From assembly GCA_041645035.1 (NCBI GenBank), contig JBAZQU010000012.1:1-34964 (forward strand): a stretch of 34,964 nt of DNA, given 5' to 3'. The translations under genes and the position numbers were made by a program. The notes beneath the pieces were generated by a model, which was given only the letters and a program-made list of their open reading frames with translations, had not been told where the DNA came from and did not search any database. Each line of letters starts with the position of its first letter. Position 1 is the stretch's first letter. Positions 26,089-33,395 of this stretch are shown here, in pieces. The DNA comes from 2-02-FULL-48-14 sp041645035 (GTDB lineage: Bacteria; Patescibacteriota; Gracilibacteria; UBA1369; 2-02-FULL-48-14).

Positions 26089-27084
26089 TCATCTCTTACC
26101 ACTCAGGATACACACTATATTGCCATCGCAGGAAATCTTATTAAGCGCTGCAAACACAGACGCTGAAGTTGGTCCGCAAACAAGAGACGGGTCGCTTTTA
26201 ATGGTATGAATAGCGCTTTCAAGTTCTCCTTCTGTTATCCGCACAATCATGCCTCCACTCTCCTTGAGTGCACGAACGGCCTTTGGTGATGTGAACGCAC
26301 ACCTTGCCGCAATACCATTTGCCTTTGTATATGGAACCGCCTCCAGTTCTACAAAATCATCACCGTTTTCATGCGCTTGATAGACCGGATCGCATCCTTC
26401 AATCTCCACGCCAATCATCTTGGGAAGATTTTTTACATGAAGTTCCTTAAAACCTTTCCAAATGCCCGCAAGTTGTGTCCCATTCCCAACAGGAATCACT
26501 ACCGCTGCAACATCAGGAATTTGGTTTGCCAATTCATTTGCAACAAATTTCATCCCCTCCTCTGCGAAAGGGTTAATGCCCGGAGTTATATTGTAATAGG
26601 GATTGGAATCGATAATCCTTTTGAAGATATCCTCATAATCTCCATCCTCCAAATAAACAACTGCCCCCTTCCGTTCAAGGTATTCGATGATGTCTCTCGA
26701 TGTTTTTTTTGAAACAAAACAGTGCAATGTAACTCCAGCCTGTGCCGAATAATACGCCGCGGATAGTGCCCCATTACCAGCTGAAACCACGCCTACTTCT
26801 TTCATACCTCTATTAATCACATGGCGAAAGACGCCAGCGACTTCACGATCCTTAATCGATCCGGTTGGATTGCATGACTCATCTTTCACGTACACTTTGC
26901 GAGAAGCCGATGAATAAGCGGGTAAAACGTGTACAGGAGTGTTCCCCTCGCCATACAAAGAAAAACCGTCCCGATTCCCATCAGTAACCTCAAGGTAGGA
27001 ATAGTACTGATTATGATGAGGGCACGTTAAGATGTTCGCATCACTCGGGGCGGTGAAAGAACATGCGATGCACTGTAACTGCAT
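26089..27084 (-). CDS. Threonine-synthase-like PLP enzyme (fold type II)
   Basis: A 331-residue PLP-dependent enzyme. The N-terminus has a zinc-ribbon-like Cys5-x2-Cys8...Cys21-x-His pattern, as in many threonine synthases. The catalytic lysine is Lys78 in CNPTGSIKDRE, the SAGNGALSAAYYSAQ segment follows, and the phosphate loop is VGNGTQLAG. Threonine synthase, cysteate synthase and related beta/gamma-replacement enzymes share this layout; the substrate cannot be fixed. At 331 residues it is shorter than typical ThrC. It is 5 bp after the unknown gene 27090-28043 and very likely in one operon with it. No homoserine kinase or dehydrogenase is nearby, which argues against a routine threonine pathway. 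Confidence 0.82.
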   Translation of the reverse strand: MQLQCIACSFTAPSDANILTCPHHNQYYSYLEVTDGNRDGFSLYGEGNTPVHVLPAYSSASRKVYVKDESCNPTGSIKDREVAGVFRHVINRGMKEVGVVSAGNGALSAAYYSAQAGVTLHCFVSKKTSRDIIEYLERKGAVVYLEDGDYEDIFKRIIDSNPYYNITPGINPFAEEGMKFVANELANQIPDVAAVVIPVGNGTQLAGIWKGFKELHVKNLPKMIGVEIEGCDPVYQAHENGDDFVELEAVPYTKANGIAARCAFTSPKAVRALKESGGMIVRITEGELESAIHTIKSDPSLVCGPTSASVFAALNKISCDGNIVCILSGKR

Positions 27085-27089
27085 AATTA

Positions 27090-28043
27090 TTATCTATTAA
27101 AGGTCACCTCCCCACTTTCCTGATCAAACATAACGGTAATTATCTTATCCGGATCGGTCAGATTCAGCAATCTCATGAGCGCCTCAAGCTTTTTCTGCTG
27201 ACTATTATACGTACCCTCTAAGATGGTGACGATGTATTGATCTTTTCTGGTACTATCAACCCCAAGCCTCTCAGTCACCGCATCAAGAAAAGGTCTGTTA
27301 TTTTTCCCCGAATGAATATCCGACAAGCACACGGTACGATCAGGAAGATGTCCCTTTACCTCCGCTTCACGAGCCTCTGGCTTCCTTATTGACTTATAAA
27401 TCTGCAACATCAGGGGGTGAGCAGGCACCAAGCCAAATGGTGAGTTGGGCATAACGGTGGCGACATGCTTCTTATACATTTCTGTCAAAAAATCGGGGTA
27501 GAGCTTATATAAGCAAAGTGCTGCATCAAACAATACGCAACCTGTTTTAAATTCACCACTCAACCCTTCCACTAATTCAATCATTATGTCGCCAATCTCG
27601 AGGTAAAGATTGTCGCCAACTTGTTTCAACGACTCCGGATGTTTAGCGGCAAGATACCTCAGGATATCAAGTGACACCTCATATACAAGAGGACTTGATT
27701 CAAAAATGATTTCTTTAAAATCATAACCCTGTCCCCTTAAAAAGCTAGAAAAATGCGCGTAATCAAAGGCATTCACCACATGATCATCGTCCACCATGGG
27801 TGCCTCAAAAATTTCCGCGTCATGTGTCCTAAGCATTCCTGAAAGTAGCCCGGCAACCCTAGCTCCAACTGCCTGTGTATTACATACAGAGCGATCTGCA
27901 TGGACATGTGCACCCTCAACAGCCACATATAATGGTTTTCCTTTAACCATGCCATTAACAAGCGTGGCAAGTTGAGACAATATCAGTTCATCGGTAAATT
28001 CCGGCCGTACAAATTCTTCTCGTTTTAGGCATTTTTGCGTCAT
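27090..28043 (-). CDS. Unknown protein, 317 aa, possible divergent class I synthetase-like fold
   Basis: The ATG at 28043 is preceded by AAGGA at good spacing, so the longer open frame to 28160 is rejected. I do not recognise the family. Residues 37-90 read as a strand (PLYVAVEG), a loop HVHADRS (46-52), a helix, a strand (DAEIFEAPMV) and DDDH (85-88). This arrangement loosely resembles the HIGH-loop half of ArgS-type class I synthetases, including an Arg five residues after the first His. A candidate KMSKS-like site (SDIHSGKNNR, about residue 264) is weak. No signal peptide is present. It heads an operon with the PLP enzyme and is divergent from the ArgS C-terminal-half gene. The synthetase idea is a hypothesis only. 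Confidence 0.7.
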   Translation of the reverse strand: MTQKCLKREEFVRPEFTDELILSQLATLVNGMVKGKPLYVAVEGAHVHADRSVCNTQAVGARVAGLLSGMLRTHDAEIFEAPMVDDDHVVNAFDYAHFSSFLRGQGYDFKEIIFESSPLVYEVSLDILRYLAAKHPESLKQVGDNLYLEIGDIMIELVEGLSGEFKTGCVLFDAALCLYKLYPDFLTEMYKKHVATVMPNSPFGLVPAHPLMLQIYKSIRKPEAREAEVKGHLPDRTVCLSDIHSGKNNRPFLDAVTERLGVDSTRKDQYIVTILEGTYNSQQKKLEALMRLLNLTDPDKIITVMFDQESGEVTFNR

Positions 28044-28149
28044 AATGCCACTATCCTTTCCTCCAACACGTTGGCGTATGTTGTTGGCGGGTAGAATCCA
28101 GCCATTTGAGCCCTTCCGGTTCAACATGAGCGTAAGTTCATCATCACTC

Positions 28150-28668
28150 ATGCCTCCCAATGCTTTTGAACAATCGGCAGAAGCTATTGGAAAAGGCGCT
28201 CTTGTATATCAAAATTTTAAGGCAACCCGTCAAAGAGATATGGAATATAATCCGGAAGACATGTTGGACATGACTCAACAGGGCGGCCCCTACCTTCAGC
28301 ACACATGCTTGCGCATTAGAAGGCTGTTGGAGAATCTAGAGAAAGTACATGAGGCAAAGGAGGGTGTGGAACAACCGGTGGCGGAAAGCCTGTCCCCCCA
28401 GACGAAAGCGGTGCTATTGGAGGTCGGACGATTCCCGGAAATTCTAGCAAATGCCACGGAAGATCGCGCACCGCACGTATTGGCAAGATATTTATACGAA
28501 CTTTGTTCAGGTTTCAATGCGGTATATGCCGCCAGCAATACTGAAGGACGTTTCCTCGACATGCCCCCCGAGCAAAGGGCGGCTTACGAGAAGGCGTTTA
28601 AGGCCGTGCTCAATGTGGTCACTCGTGGTCTCTCCATACTGAATATCGATGTCCCCACCATCATGTAA
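28150..28668 (+). CDS. ArgS C-terminal half (DALR anticodon-binding domain) as a separate protein
   Basis: With the ATG at 28150 the product is 172 residues. It follows the C-terminal half of arginyl-tRNA synthetase from just after the KMSKS loop: AIGKGALVYQNFKATRQRDM, then MLDMTQQGGPYLQHTCLRIR, then RFPEILANATEDRAPHVLARYLYELCSGFNAVY, and the closing LNIDVPTIM. That is the helical DALR anticodon-binding domain with its linker. The catalytic Rossmann domain with HIGH and KMSKS is absent. The frame is intact, so this is not an obvious pseudogene. Earlier in-frame ATGs at 28045 and 28126 would overlap the divergent gene's upstream region. It is followed by the SpeD-like gene 56 bp downstream. 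(Segments longer than 20 residues are split here.). Confidence 0.8.
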   Translation: MPPNAFEQSAEAIGKGALVYQNFKATRQRDMEYNPEDMLDMTQQGGPYLQHTCLRIRRLLENLEKVHEAKEGVEQPVAESLSPQTKAVLLEVGRFPEILANATEDRAPHVLARYLYELCSGFNAVYAASNTEGRFLDMPPEQRAAYEKAFKAVLNVVTRGLSILNIDVPTIM

Positions 28669-28724
28669 GAATCTACTCCAACAACGTTGTACTCTATTTT
28701 TATATTATCTTTACGTTATCAAAA

Positions 28725-29540
28725 ATGAGATCACAAAAAACTTCAGAAAAACCGCTTGACGTCCGTCATGTCATGGTTGACGGGTATAAAGGGCACTGCC
28801 ATGACCTCGAAGATTTAACGGACCTCCACGCAGCAATAGAATACATTGCAGACAGCATAGGACGGGAGCTTGTGAATCCACCTCATCTCTTCCCTTACTT
28901 CAGTGGTAAAAACCCAGCAGATAAAGGACTCTCCGGCATGGGCGTGATGCAAGGGGGGCATATTACCGTACACAGTTTCAGTGATCCCTCAAGACGCTGT
29001 GTTTTCGCCGATCTAGCTTTTGTAGAAGGGACGCAGGCAGACAATGGCTTCCGAAGAACCGGAAAAAGACCTCGACTGGATCTTCTCTTGAGAGGAAGTA
29101 TGCAAGAAGAATTCCGTACAAAAGAACACGAGGTATTTACCCGCGGTAAAACTCCTCCCACGAATGCGGAGGAAATCGGTCAGTCTTTCGGTCCTCACTT
29201 AACAATGGAAGGAAGGTTAAATCCGTGGAGGCAAGATCTCAACTGGACTTACGATTTTATGCATGGTATCCCTCCTGCTATTGGTATGACGCCGGTTACA
29301 ACACCCTGTATCACTCGTGAAGGTGGCTGGGTCGATGCCGTGCTCTTGATTGCGGAATCCCATCTGTCATTACATATAGCCCCAGATGGTCGTTTCTATT
29401 TTGATGCCTTCAGCTGTCTACCTTTTGATGTAACAAAAGTTCTAGAACAAATTCGAGAAAACGGGCTACCATTTAATCCGGAAAGTGTGCATCTTGCCGC
29501 ACGTGGTAAAAAGTTTCCAAGAGAAGGGCAAGCATCCTAA
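28725..29540 (+). CDS. Tandem SpeD-like pyruvoyl-dependent decarboxylase
   Basis: A 271-residue protein made of two S-adenosylmethionine-decarboxylase-like halves. The second half has the full self-processing site LLIAESHLSLH: cleavage between Glu211 and Ser212 would make the pyruvoyl group. The catalytic His217 and Cys231 (FDAFSC) are also in place. The first half (GVMQGGHITVHSF) has Gly where the cleaved Ser should be and lacks the Cys, so it is degenerate and probably structural. SpeD normally makes decarboxylated SAM for spermidine, and some SpeD relatives have been reported to decarboxylate arginine or ornithine instead. No spermidine synthase is in the window. Its stop overlaps that of tatD. 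Confidence 0.78.
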   Translation: MRSQKTSEKPLDVRHVMVDGYKGHCHDLEDLTDLHAAIEYIADSIGRELVNPPHLFPYFSGKNPADKGLSGMGVMQGGHITVHSFSDPSRRCVFADLAFVEGTQADNGFRRTGKRPRLDLLLRGSMQEEFRTKEHEVFTRGKTPPTNAEEIGQSFGPHLTMEGRLNPWRQDLNWTYDFMHGIPPAIGMTPVTTPCITREGGWVDAVLLIAESHLSLHIAPDGRFYFDAFSCLPFDVTKVLEQIRENGLPFNPESVHLAARGKKFPREGQAS

Positions 29541-30295
29541 AGATCAAACAATTTGACCGCATTTCTTGTTGTGACTTCTGCAATTTCTTCGGGTTTTTCT
29601 TTGCGCAACTCCGCCACCTTCTCTCCAACCTCAACCACGTAGGCCATCTCGTTCTGCTCACCTCGAACGGATTGAGGGGCAAGCCAGGGGCAATCCGTTT
29701 CGATGAGGATTAGGGCGGCGGGGGCAATGCGCACCGTTTCTTGAACGTCTTTGGCGGCGGGATAGGTTACAATTCCACCAAACGCGGTAAAATAACCCGC
29801 CGCCCATACTTTTCGGCCAAACTCAGGGCCGTAACTGTAGCAATGAAAAATCGCCCGCTTGGCTTTTTCTTCCAAAAGAATTCTCAACGTATCTTCCGCC
29901 GCGTCGCGGGAATGAACAATGCAAGGTAAATCCAATTCATTCGCGAGCTGAATTTGTCGACGAAAAACGGACTCTTGAGCTTCTTTCGTCGTATCTTTAT
30001 GGTAGTAATCTAGTCCTATTTCGCCAAGTGCGACTATTTTAGGGTGCGCGGACTGAATTTTTAAAAGTGCCAAAGCCTCCTCCGTGAAAAGATTCGCATC
30101 ACACGGATGAATCCCCACCGCACCCCACACATCCGGTTCCTGATCCACCAAACGAAGTACATCCAGATTGGTCTGAGGGTCATAGCCCACTACAATGAAT
30201 TTGGAAACACCTGCGACACGCGCTCGCTCGAAAATTTCCTTTTCTTCCTGACGAAGGGGGCCGGAAAATGGATGGCAATGTGTATCAATCCACAT
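29537..30295 (-). CDS. tatD: TatD-family metal-dependent deoxyribonuclease
   Basis: A metallo-dependent hydrolase of the TatD family, implicated in DNA fragment degradation and tRNA or DNA quality control. The ATG at 30295 gives MWIDTHCH with the first metal ligands, so the longer frame to 30328 is rejected. Further motifs are GVSKFIVVGYD, AVGIHPCDA, ALGEIGLDYYH, PCIVHSRDA, and IETDCPWLAP. The length of 252 is typical. It is convergent with the SpeD-like gene, with the two stop codons overlapping by two bases. Confidence 0.93.
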   Translation of the reverse strand: MWIDTHCHPFSGPLRQEEKEIFERARVAGVSKFIVVGYDPQTNLDVLRLVDQEPDVWGAVGIHPCDANLFTEEALALLKIQSAHPKIVALGEIGLDYYHKDTTKEAQESVFRRQIQLANELDLPCIVHSRDAAEDTLRILLEEKAKRAIFHCYSYGPEFGRKVWAAGYFTAFGGIVTYPAAKDVQETVRIAPAALILIETDCPWLAPQSVRGEQNEMAYVVEVGEKVAELRKEKPEEIAEVTTRNAVKLFDL

Positions 30296-30326
30296 ATAAT
30301 AAGTCCATCTTAACCACAAGCACGCC

Positions 30327-30542
30327 ATGGCACAAATCGAAGACCTCCTCCAAGAACTCGTCGCTCTCCAAAAGGAAACTATGAGGCGAACTCGAAATTA
30401 TCGACTCGCCAAATTCCTTATGGGGACTTTGCCCATCATTGTCTTCTTGGCTCTCAGCGTCTGGGGCTCCATCGCTCTCTACCAAGGCCTAAGTGAGACA
30501 CTCCAAAACAATCCCGATTTGCTTAATTTACTCGGCAGCTGA
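30327..30542 (+). CDS. Small single-pass membrane protein, 71 aa
   Basis: A short protein with an N-terminal amphipathic helix (EDLLQELVALQKETMRRTRN), a single hydrophobic segment (LMGTLPIIVFLALSVWGSIA) and a short polar tail. It has no lipobox. Similar short proteins are common and unassigned in CPR genomes. The 3' end overlaps the end of prfA by 15 bp on the opposite strand. It is divergent from tatD with 31 bp between starts. Real coding is favoured by the intact hydrophobic segment and tight packing, but function is unknown. Confidence 0.65.
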   Translation: MAQIEDLLQELVALQKETMRRTRNYRLAKFLMGTLPIIVFLALSVWGSIALYQGLSETLQNNPDLLNLLGS

Positions 30543-31592
30543 GGCCAAACGTTTAGTTTGATCTTCTAGAATCAGCGCATCAATAATCGGGTCAATCTCC
30601 CCTTCCATGATGGCAGGCAGATTGCTGAAGTTTTGGCTGATGCGGTGATCCGTTACGCGGTCTTGAGGAAAATTATAAGTTCGAATTTTGTCTCCACGTT
30701 CCCCGGTGGCACTCAAAGACTCACGCGCCGCTCCCATTTCTCGCTCACGTTTTTCCTTTTCCATGGCATACAAACGGGAACGTAGCACGCCCATGGCTTT
30801 AACCTTATTTTTGAGCTGAGATTTTTCATCCTGACAAATCACCACCAAACCGGAGGGGATATGAGTGATGCGCACCGCGGAATCGGTGGTGTTCACGCTT
30901 TGTCCTCCGTGCCCCCCACTGCGATATACATCAATGCGTAAGTCCTGCTCTCGAATAGTGAGTTCCACTTCGTCCACTTCCGGCATGACCACCACGGAAG
31001 CCGCGGACGTATGCACCCGTCCTTTGGCCTCAGTTTCCGGGATGCGTTGCACGCGGTGCACTCCGCTTTCGTACTTCATGCGTCCGTAAGCGCCCGGTCC
31101 AATAACCTTAAAAATTATTTCCTTAAGTCCTTTGTCGCCGGCGCTTTCGCTGATGGGTTCCACCTGATAACCCCTCTCTTTCACATAACGCAGATACATG
31201 CGTGACATTTCTTCACAAAAAAGCGCCGCTTCGTCCCCACCGGTCCCCGCACGCAATTCCATTATGCAATTCTTACCATCTTTGGGGTCCTTGGGCACCA
31301 ACTCCAACTTGAGTTTTTCTTTCAGCGCTTCAAGGGCCTCCTTAGCCTGTGCGAGCTCTTCCTTGGCCATTTCGCGGATCTCCTCATCGCTGTCCTCCAA
31401 AAGCGCTTCATTATCCCTGATTTGTTTCTCTTGAATCTCAAGTTTCTTAAAAAGTTCCACAGCCCCTTCGATTTCTCGACGGCGTGCTAAAAGTTTTTGA
31501 AACTCCTCCTGATTTGAAAAAACAGTTGGATCCGCCATTTTCAGCTCAATCTGTTCAAACTCGTCTGCCAGTTTTTGGAGCTTATCTTTCAT
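30528..31592 (-). CDS. prfA: Peptide chain release factor 1
   Basis: RF1 recognises UAA and UAG stop codons. The 354 residues contain the GGQ catalytic motif in RSGGHGGQSVNTTDSAV and the codon-reading tripeptide PET in QRIPETEAKGRVHTS, which is the RF1 PxT form rather than the RF2 SPF form. The N-terminal coiled coil (about 1-105) is typical. It follows prmC by 17 bp, the enzyme that methylates the Gln of GGQ, and both follow rpsU. Since TGA also ends genes in this genome, RF2 must be encoded elsewhere. Confidence 0.96.
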   Translation of the reverse strand: MKDKLQKLADEFEQIELKMADPTVFSNQEEFQKLLARRREIEGAVELFKKLEIQEKQIRDNEALLEDSDEEIREMAKEELAQAKEALEALKEKLKLELVPKDPKDGKNCIMELRAGTGGDEAALFCEEMSRMYLRYVKERGYQVEPISESAGDKGLKEIIFKVIGPGAYGRMKYESGVHRVQRIPETEAKGRVHTSAASVVVMPEVDEVELTIREQDLRIDVYRSGGHGGQSVNTTDSAVRITHIPSGLVVICQDEKSQLKNKVKAMGVLRSRLYAMEKEKREREMGAARESLSATGERGDKIRTYNFPQDRVTDHRISQNFSNLPAIMEGEIDPIIDALILEDQTKRLASAAE

Positions 31593-31609
31593 CTCCTCGC
31601 TATTCTAGC

Positions 31610-32425
31610 TTAAAACCGCACCTTTTCCAGGACAAAGTAACGATCCAAGCCCTGCAGGTCCTGCAGAAGCGCAAAACGGTACTCGGGAAGTTTCTCACTA
31701 CAGAGCTTTTGAATATCCACACCTTGACTGAAACCAATTTCACCCAGAATCATCCTAAAATCCCGTTTTTGGGCCACCATTTCATCAAAAAGTTGCCTGT
31801 AAAGTTCCAGGCCGTCACGTCCTCCGAGTAAAGCCAGGGGCGGTTCGTGCTTCTCCACATTTTCCGCTATCATCGCGTGCTCGATCGTCCCGATATAAGG
31901 TAAATTTGCCACCAAAACGTCAAAACTCTTTTGAGGTACTTTCTCGAGTAAATCCGATTGGATCAACTCCACTTTCACCCCAAGTTGAACACAATTTTTA
32001 CTCGCCACTTCCAAAGCCGCGGAGGAAATGTCCGTTGCGAGTACTTCCAGATCCGGCCGATTCTTTTTGATACTGCAGGCAATGGCCCCACTCCCCGTTC
32101 CTAATTCCAAAATACTGCCTTGCGCATATTCCAATGCCAGTTCCACCAATTGCTCGGTTTCCGGCCGTGGAATCAGGACACGTTCGTCCACATAAAAAGT
32201 CAGCCCGTAAAACTCCTTTTCGTGCGTTAAATAAGCCACCGGGACGGAATCTTGAATCCGAACCCAGCCCTTCTGCAATCCAGCCAGTTTTTCCGTTGGC
32301 ACTTCCTCTTCGGAACGCGCGATCAAATCCAAACGGCAACACTCCAAGAGGTGAGCCAAAAAAACCTCCATTTCAACTCGGAGGTGTTCCTTTTGTGCGA
32401 GGGCGAGTACCCTTCCGATTTTCAT
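31610..32425 (-). CDS. prmC: Release factor glutamine methyltransferase PrmC
   Basis: PrmC methylates the GGQ glutamine of release factors using SAM. The 271 residues include the Lys/Pro-rich helical N-domain, RPETEQLVELAL, the SAM-binding ILELGTGSGAIACSI, and the NLPYI form of the catalytic NPPY motif (second residue Leu, a common variant). It lies between rpsU and prfA with short gaps on the same strand, so the three are one operon. Confidence 0.94.
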   Translation of the reverse strand: MKIGRVLALAQKEHLRVEMEVFLAHLLECCRLDLIARSEEEVPTEKLAGLQKGWVRIQDSVPVAYLTHEKEFYGLTFYVDERVLIPRPETEQLVELALEYAQGSILELGTGSGAIACSIKKNRPDLEVLATDISSAALEVASKNCVQLGVKVELIQSDLLEKVPQKSFDVLVANLPYIGTIEHAMIAENVEKHEPPLALLGGRDGLELYRQLFDEMVAQKRDFRMILGEIGFSQGVDIQKLCSEKLPEYRFALLQDLQGLDRYFVLEKVRF

Positions 32426-32448
32426 TTATTGTCGTGGCTATTGCCACT

Positions 32449-32670
32449 TTACTGATAGAACTTGTTCTTCTCACGAGCATCGCGGAACTCTTCACGCTTC
32501 AGCGCACTAATGCGAATGAGGCGCTTTGTAGGGGATTTTTTACTGTAGCGACGGTCTTTTACCAAATCTCCGATTCGGGAACGGTTAAACCATTGTTTGA
32601 AGCGAGCCACCCTCTTTTCAGAAGATTCATTGGCATCGGCAGAAACCCAAAAATTTGTAGGATGAGTCAT
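32449..32670 (-). CDS. rpsU: Ribosomal protein bS21
   Basis: A 73-residue basic protein. The pattern ESSEKRVARFKQWFNRS, then an RRYSKKSPTKRLIR linker and a C-terminal helix ending in REKNKFYQ, matches bacterial S21, particularly the form seen in CPR organisms. S21 sits near the anti-Shine-Dalgarno end of 16S rRNA and helps initiation. It is the first gene of rpsU-prmC-prfA, with its own promoter at 32692-32721 and a leader of only about 15 nt. Confidence 0.8.
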   Translation of the reverse strand: MTHPTNFWVSADANESSEKRVARFKQWFNRSRIGDLVKDRRYSKKSPTKRLIRISALKREEFRDAREKNKFYQ

Positions 32671-32691
32671 GAAATAATCAAAAGCAGAGGG

Positions 32692-32721
32692 AGTATAAGA
32701 GAAGTCCCCACTTCAAGTCAA
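32692..32721 (-). promoter_or_regulatory. Promoter of rpsU-prmC-prfA
   Basis: Minus strand: -35 TTGACT (32716-32721), an 18-bp spacer, and -10 TATACT (32692-32697). The structured element at 32733-33012 begins only 12 bp upstream of the -35 box. Confidence 0.65.
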
Positions 32722-32732
32722 CAAGATTTAAT

Positions 32733-33012
32733 TGGAACTGCGTATCATCTTCGTGGATTTCTTCACCTGGGAGCGAAAGAACTCAGATACATGATCTTCG
32801 TTCTTTCTTCCTTTACCTTCACGGTTCATAAATCCACGAAAAGAACCATGAAAAGGGAATACGTATTCCTAGACAGAGGAAGGCTCCTCTGAGGAGGCTC
32901 AGCGTAAAGTATTAGGAAGGAGCTTTCTGAATCATGTATGAAGAAAGCTCCGTTCCCAGCTGAGTCGATGCAGGAAAGTCTTCCTAACTCTGTTTAGGAA
33001 TACGCAGTTCCA
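32733..33012. other. 280-nt strongly self-complementary element (structured RNA or MITE-like)
   Basis: The only stretch over 300 bp without a gene (32671-33016) is filled by this element. A perfect 13-bp terminal helix pairs 32733-32745 with 33000-33012. Inside are 32751-32760 with 32830-32839 (10 bp), 32775-32782 with 32800-32807 (8 bp), 32818-32827 with 32843-32852 (9 of 10), the palindrome 32856-32869, 32898-32903 with 32959-32964 enclosing 32919-32928 with 32942-32951 (10 bp), and 32981-32987 with 32994-33000. The 32830-32839 arm lies in the loop of the 32818-32852 hairpin, so a pseudoknot is possible. GTTTTTA follows the terminal helix on the plus strand. It matches no RNA I know. Confidence 0.7.
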
Positions 33013-33016
33013 GTTT

Positions 33017-33301
33017 TTACGCAACCTGCCCCGCTTTTTCCAAATAATCCTGATACGCACCCAAAATCATCTCATGCACCGCGCTTGAGTAAGCGTAGGC
33101 CTTTTTACCCACCTTTATAATCACTCCGCATTCGTATGCGTCTTCCTGAAGCGGATCTTCAATGAACAAATAAGCCCCTTTCTGAGAAGGAACTTTCTCC
33201 AAACGATAGTCCATTTCTTTAAAAGTCTGATTTAGAAGGTCGACAAGGTGCTCGAGGTCCTCGAAGTTTCCTATTTCAAGCATCTGCATTCCGGTCTTCA
33301 T
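33017..33301 (-). CDS. Unknown small protein, 94 aa
   Basis: Not recognised. The sequence suggests a compact alpha/beta cytoplasmic domain: a helix (EDLEHLVDLLNQTFKEMDY), two strands (GAYLFIEDP, GVIIKVGKKAYAYS) and a closing helix. No signal peptide or motif is visible. A clear promoter (TTGCAT-17-TATAAT at 33325-33353) lies about 17 nt before its ATG with no Shine-Dalgarno. Its stop is immediately followed by the structured element at 32733-33012, which could form its 3' untranslated region. Confidence 0.7.
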   Translation of the reverse strand: MKTGMQMLEIGNFEDLEHLVDLLNQTFKEMDYRLEKVPSQKGAYLFIEDPLQEDAYECGVIIKVGKKAYAYSSAVHEMILGAYQDYLEKAGQVA

Positions 33302-33324
33302 AAAGGTGATTTACAAATCTATTC

Positions 33325-33353
33325 ATTATACCAAAAAACAGGTCAAGATGCAA
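33325..33353 (-). promoter_or_regulatory. Promoter of the 94-aa gene
   Basis: Minus strand: -35 TTGCAT (33348-33353), a 17-bp spacer, and a perfect -10 TATAAT (33325-33330). Confidence 0.65.
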
Positions 33354-33395
33354 GGATTCTAACCTGTTAACACTTTGTGGCTTCAGTAAGCCAAA

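Noticed and set aside
32733..33012. RNase P RNA, tmRNA, SRP RNA or 6S RNA
   Set aside because: The conserved RNase P GAGGAAAGUCC block, tmRNA tRNA-like ends, SRP GNRA/AGCAGCC core and the simple 6S rod are not present. An AGGAAAGTC near 32972 is in the wrong place for RNase P.
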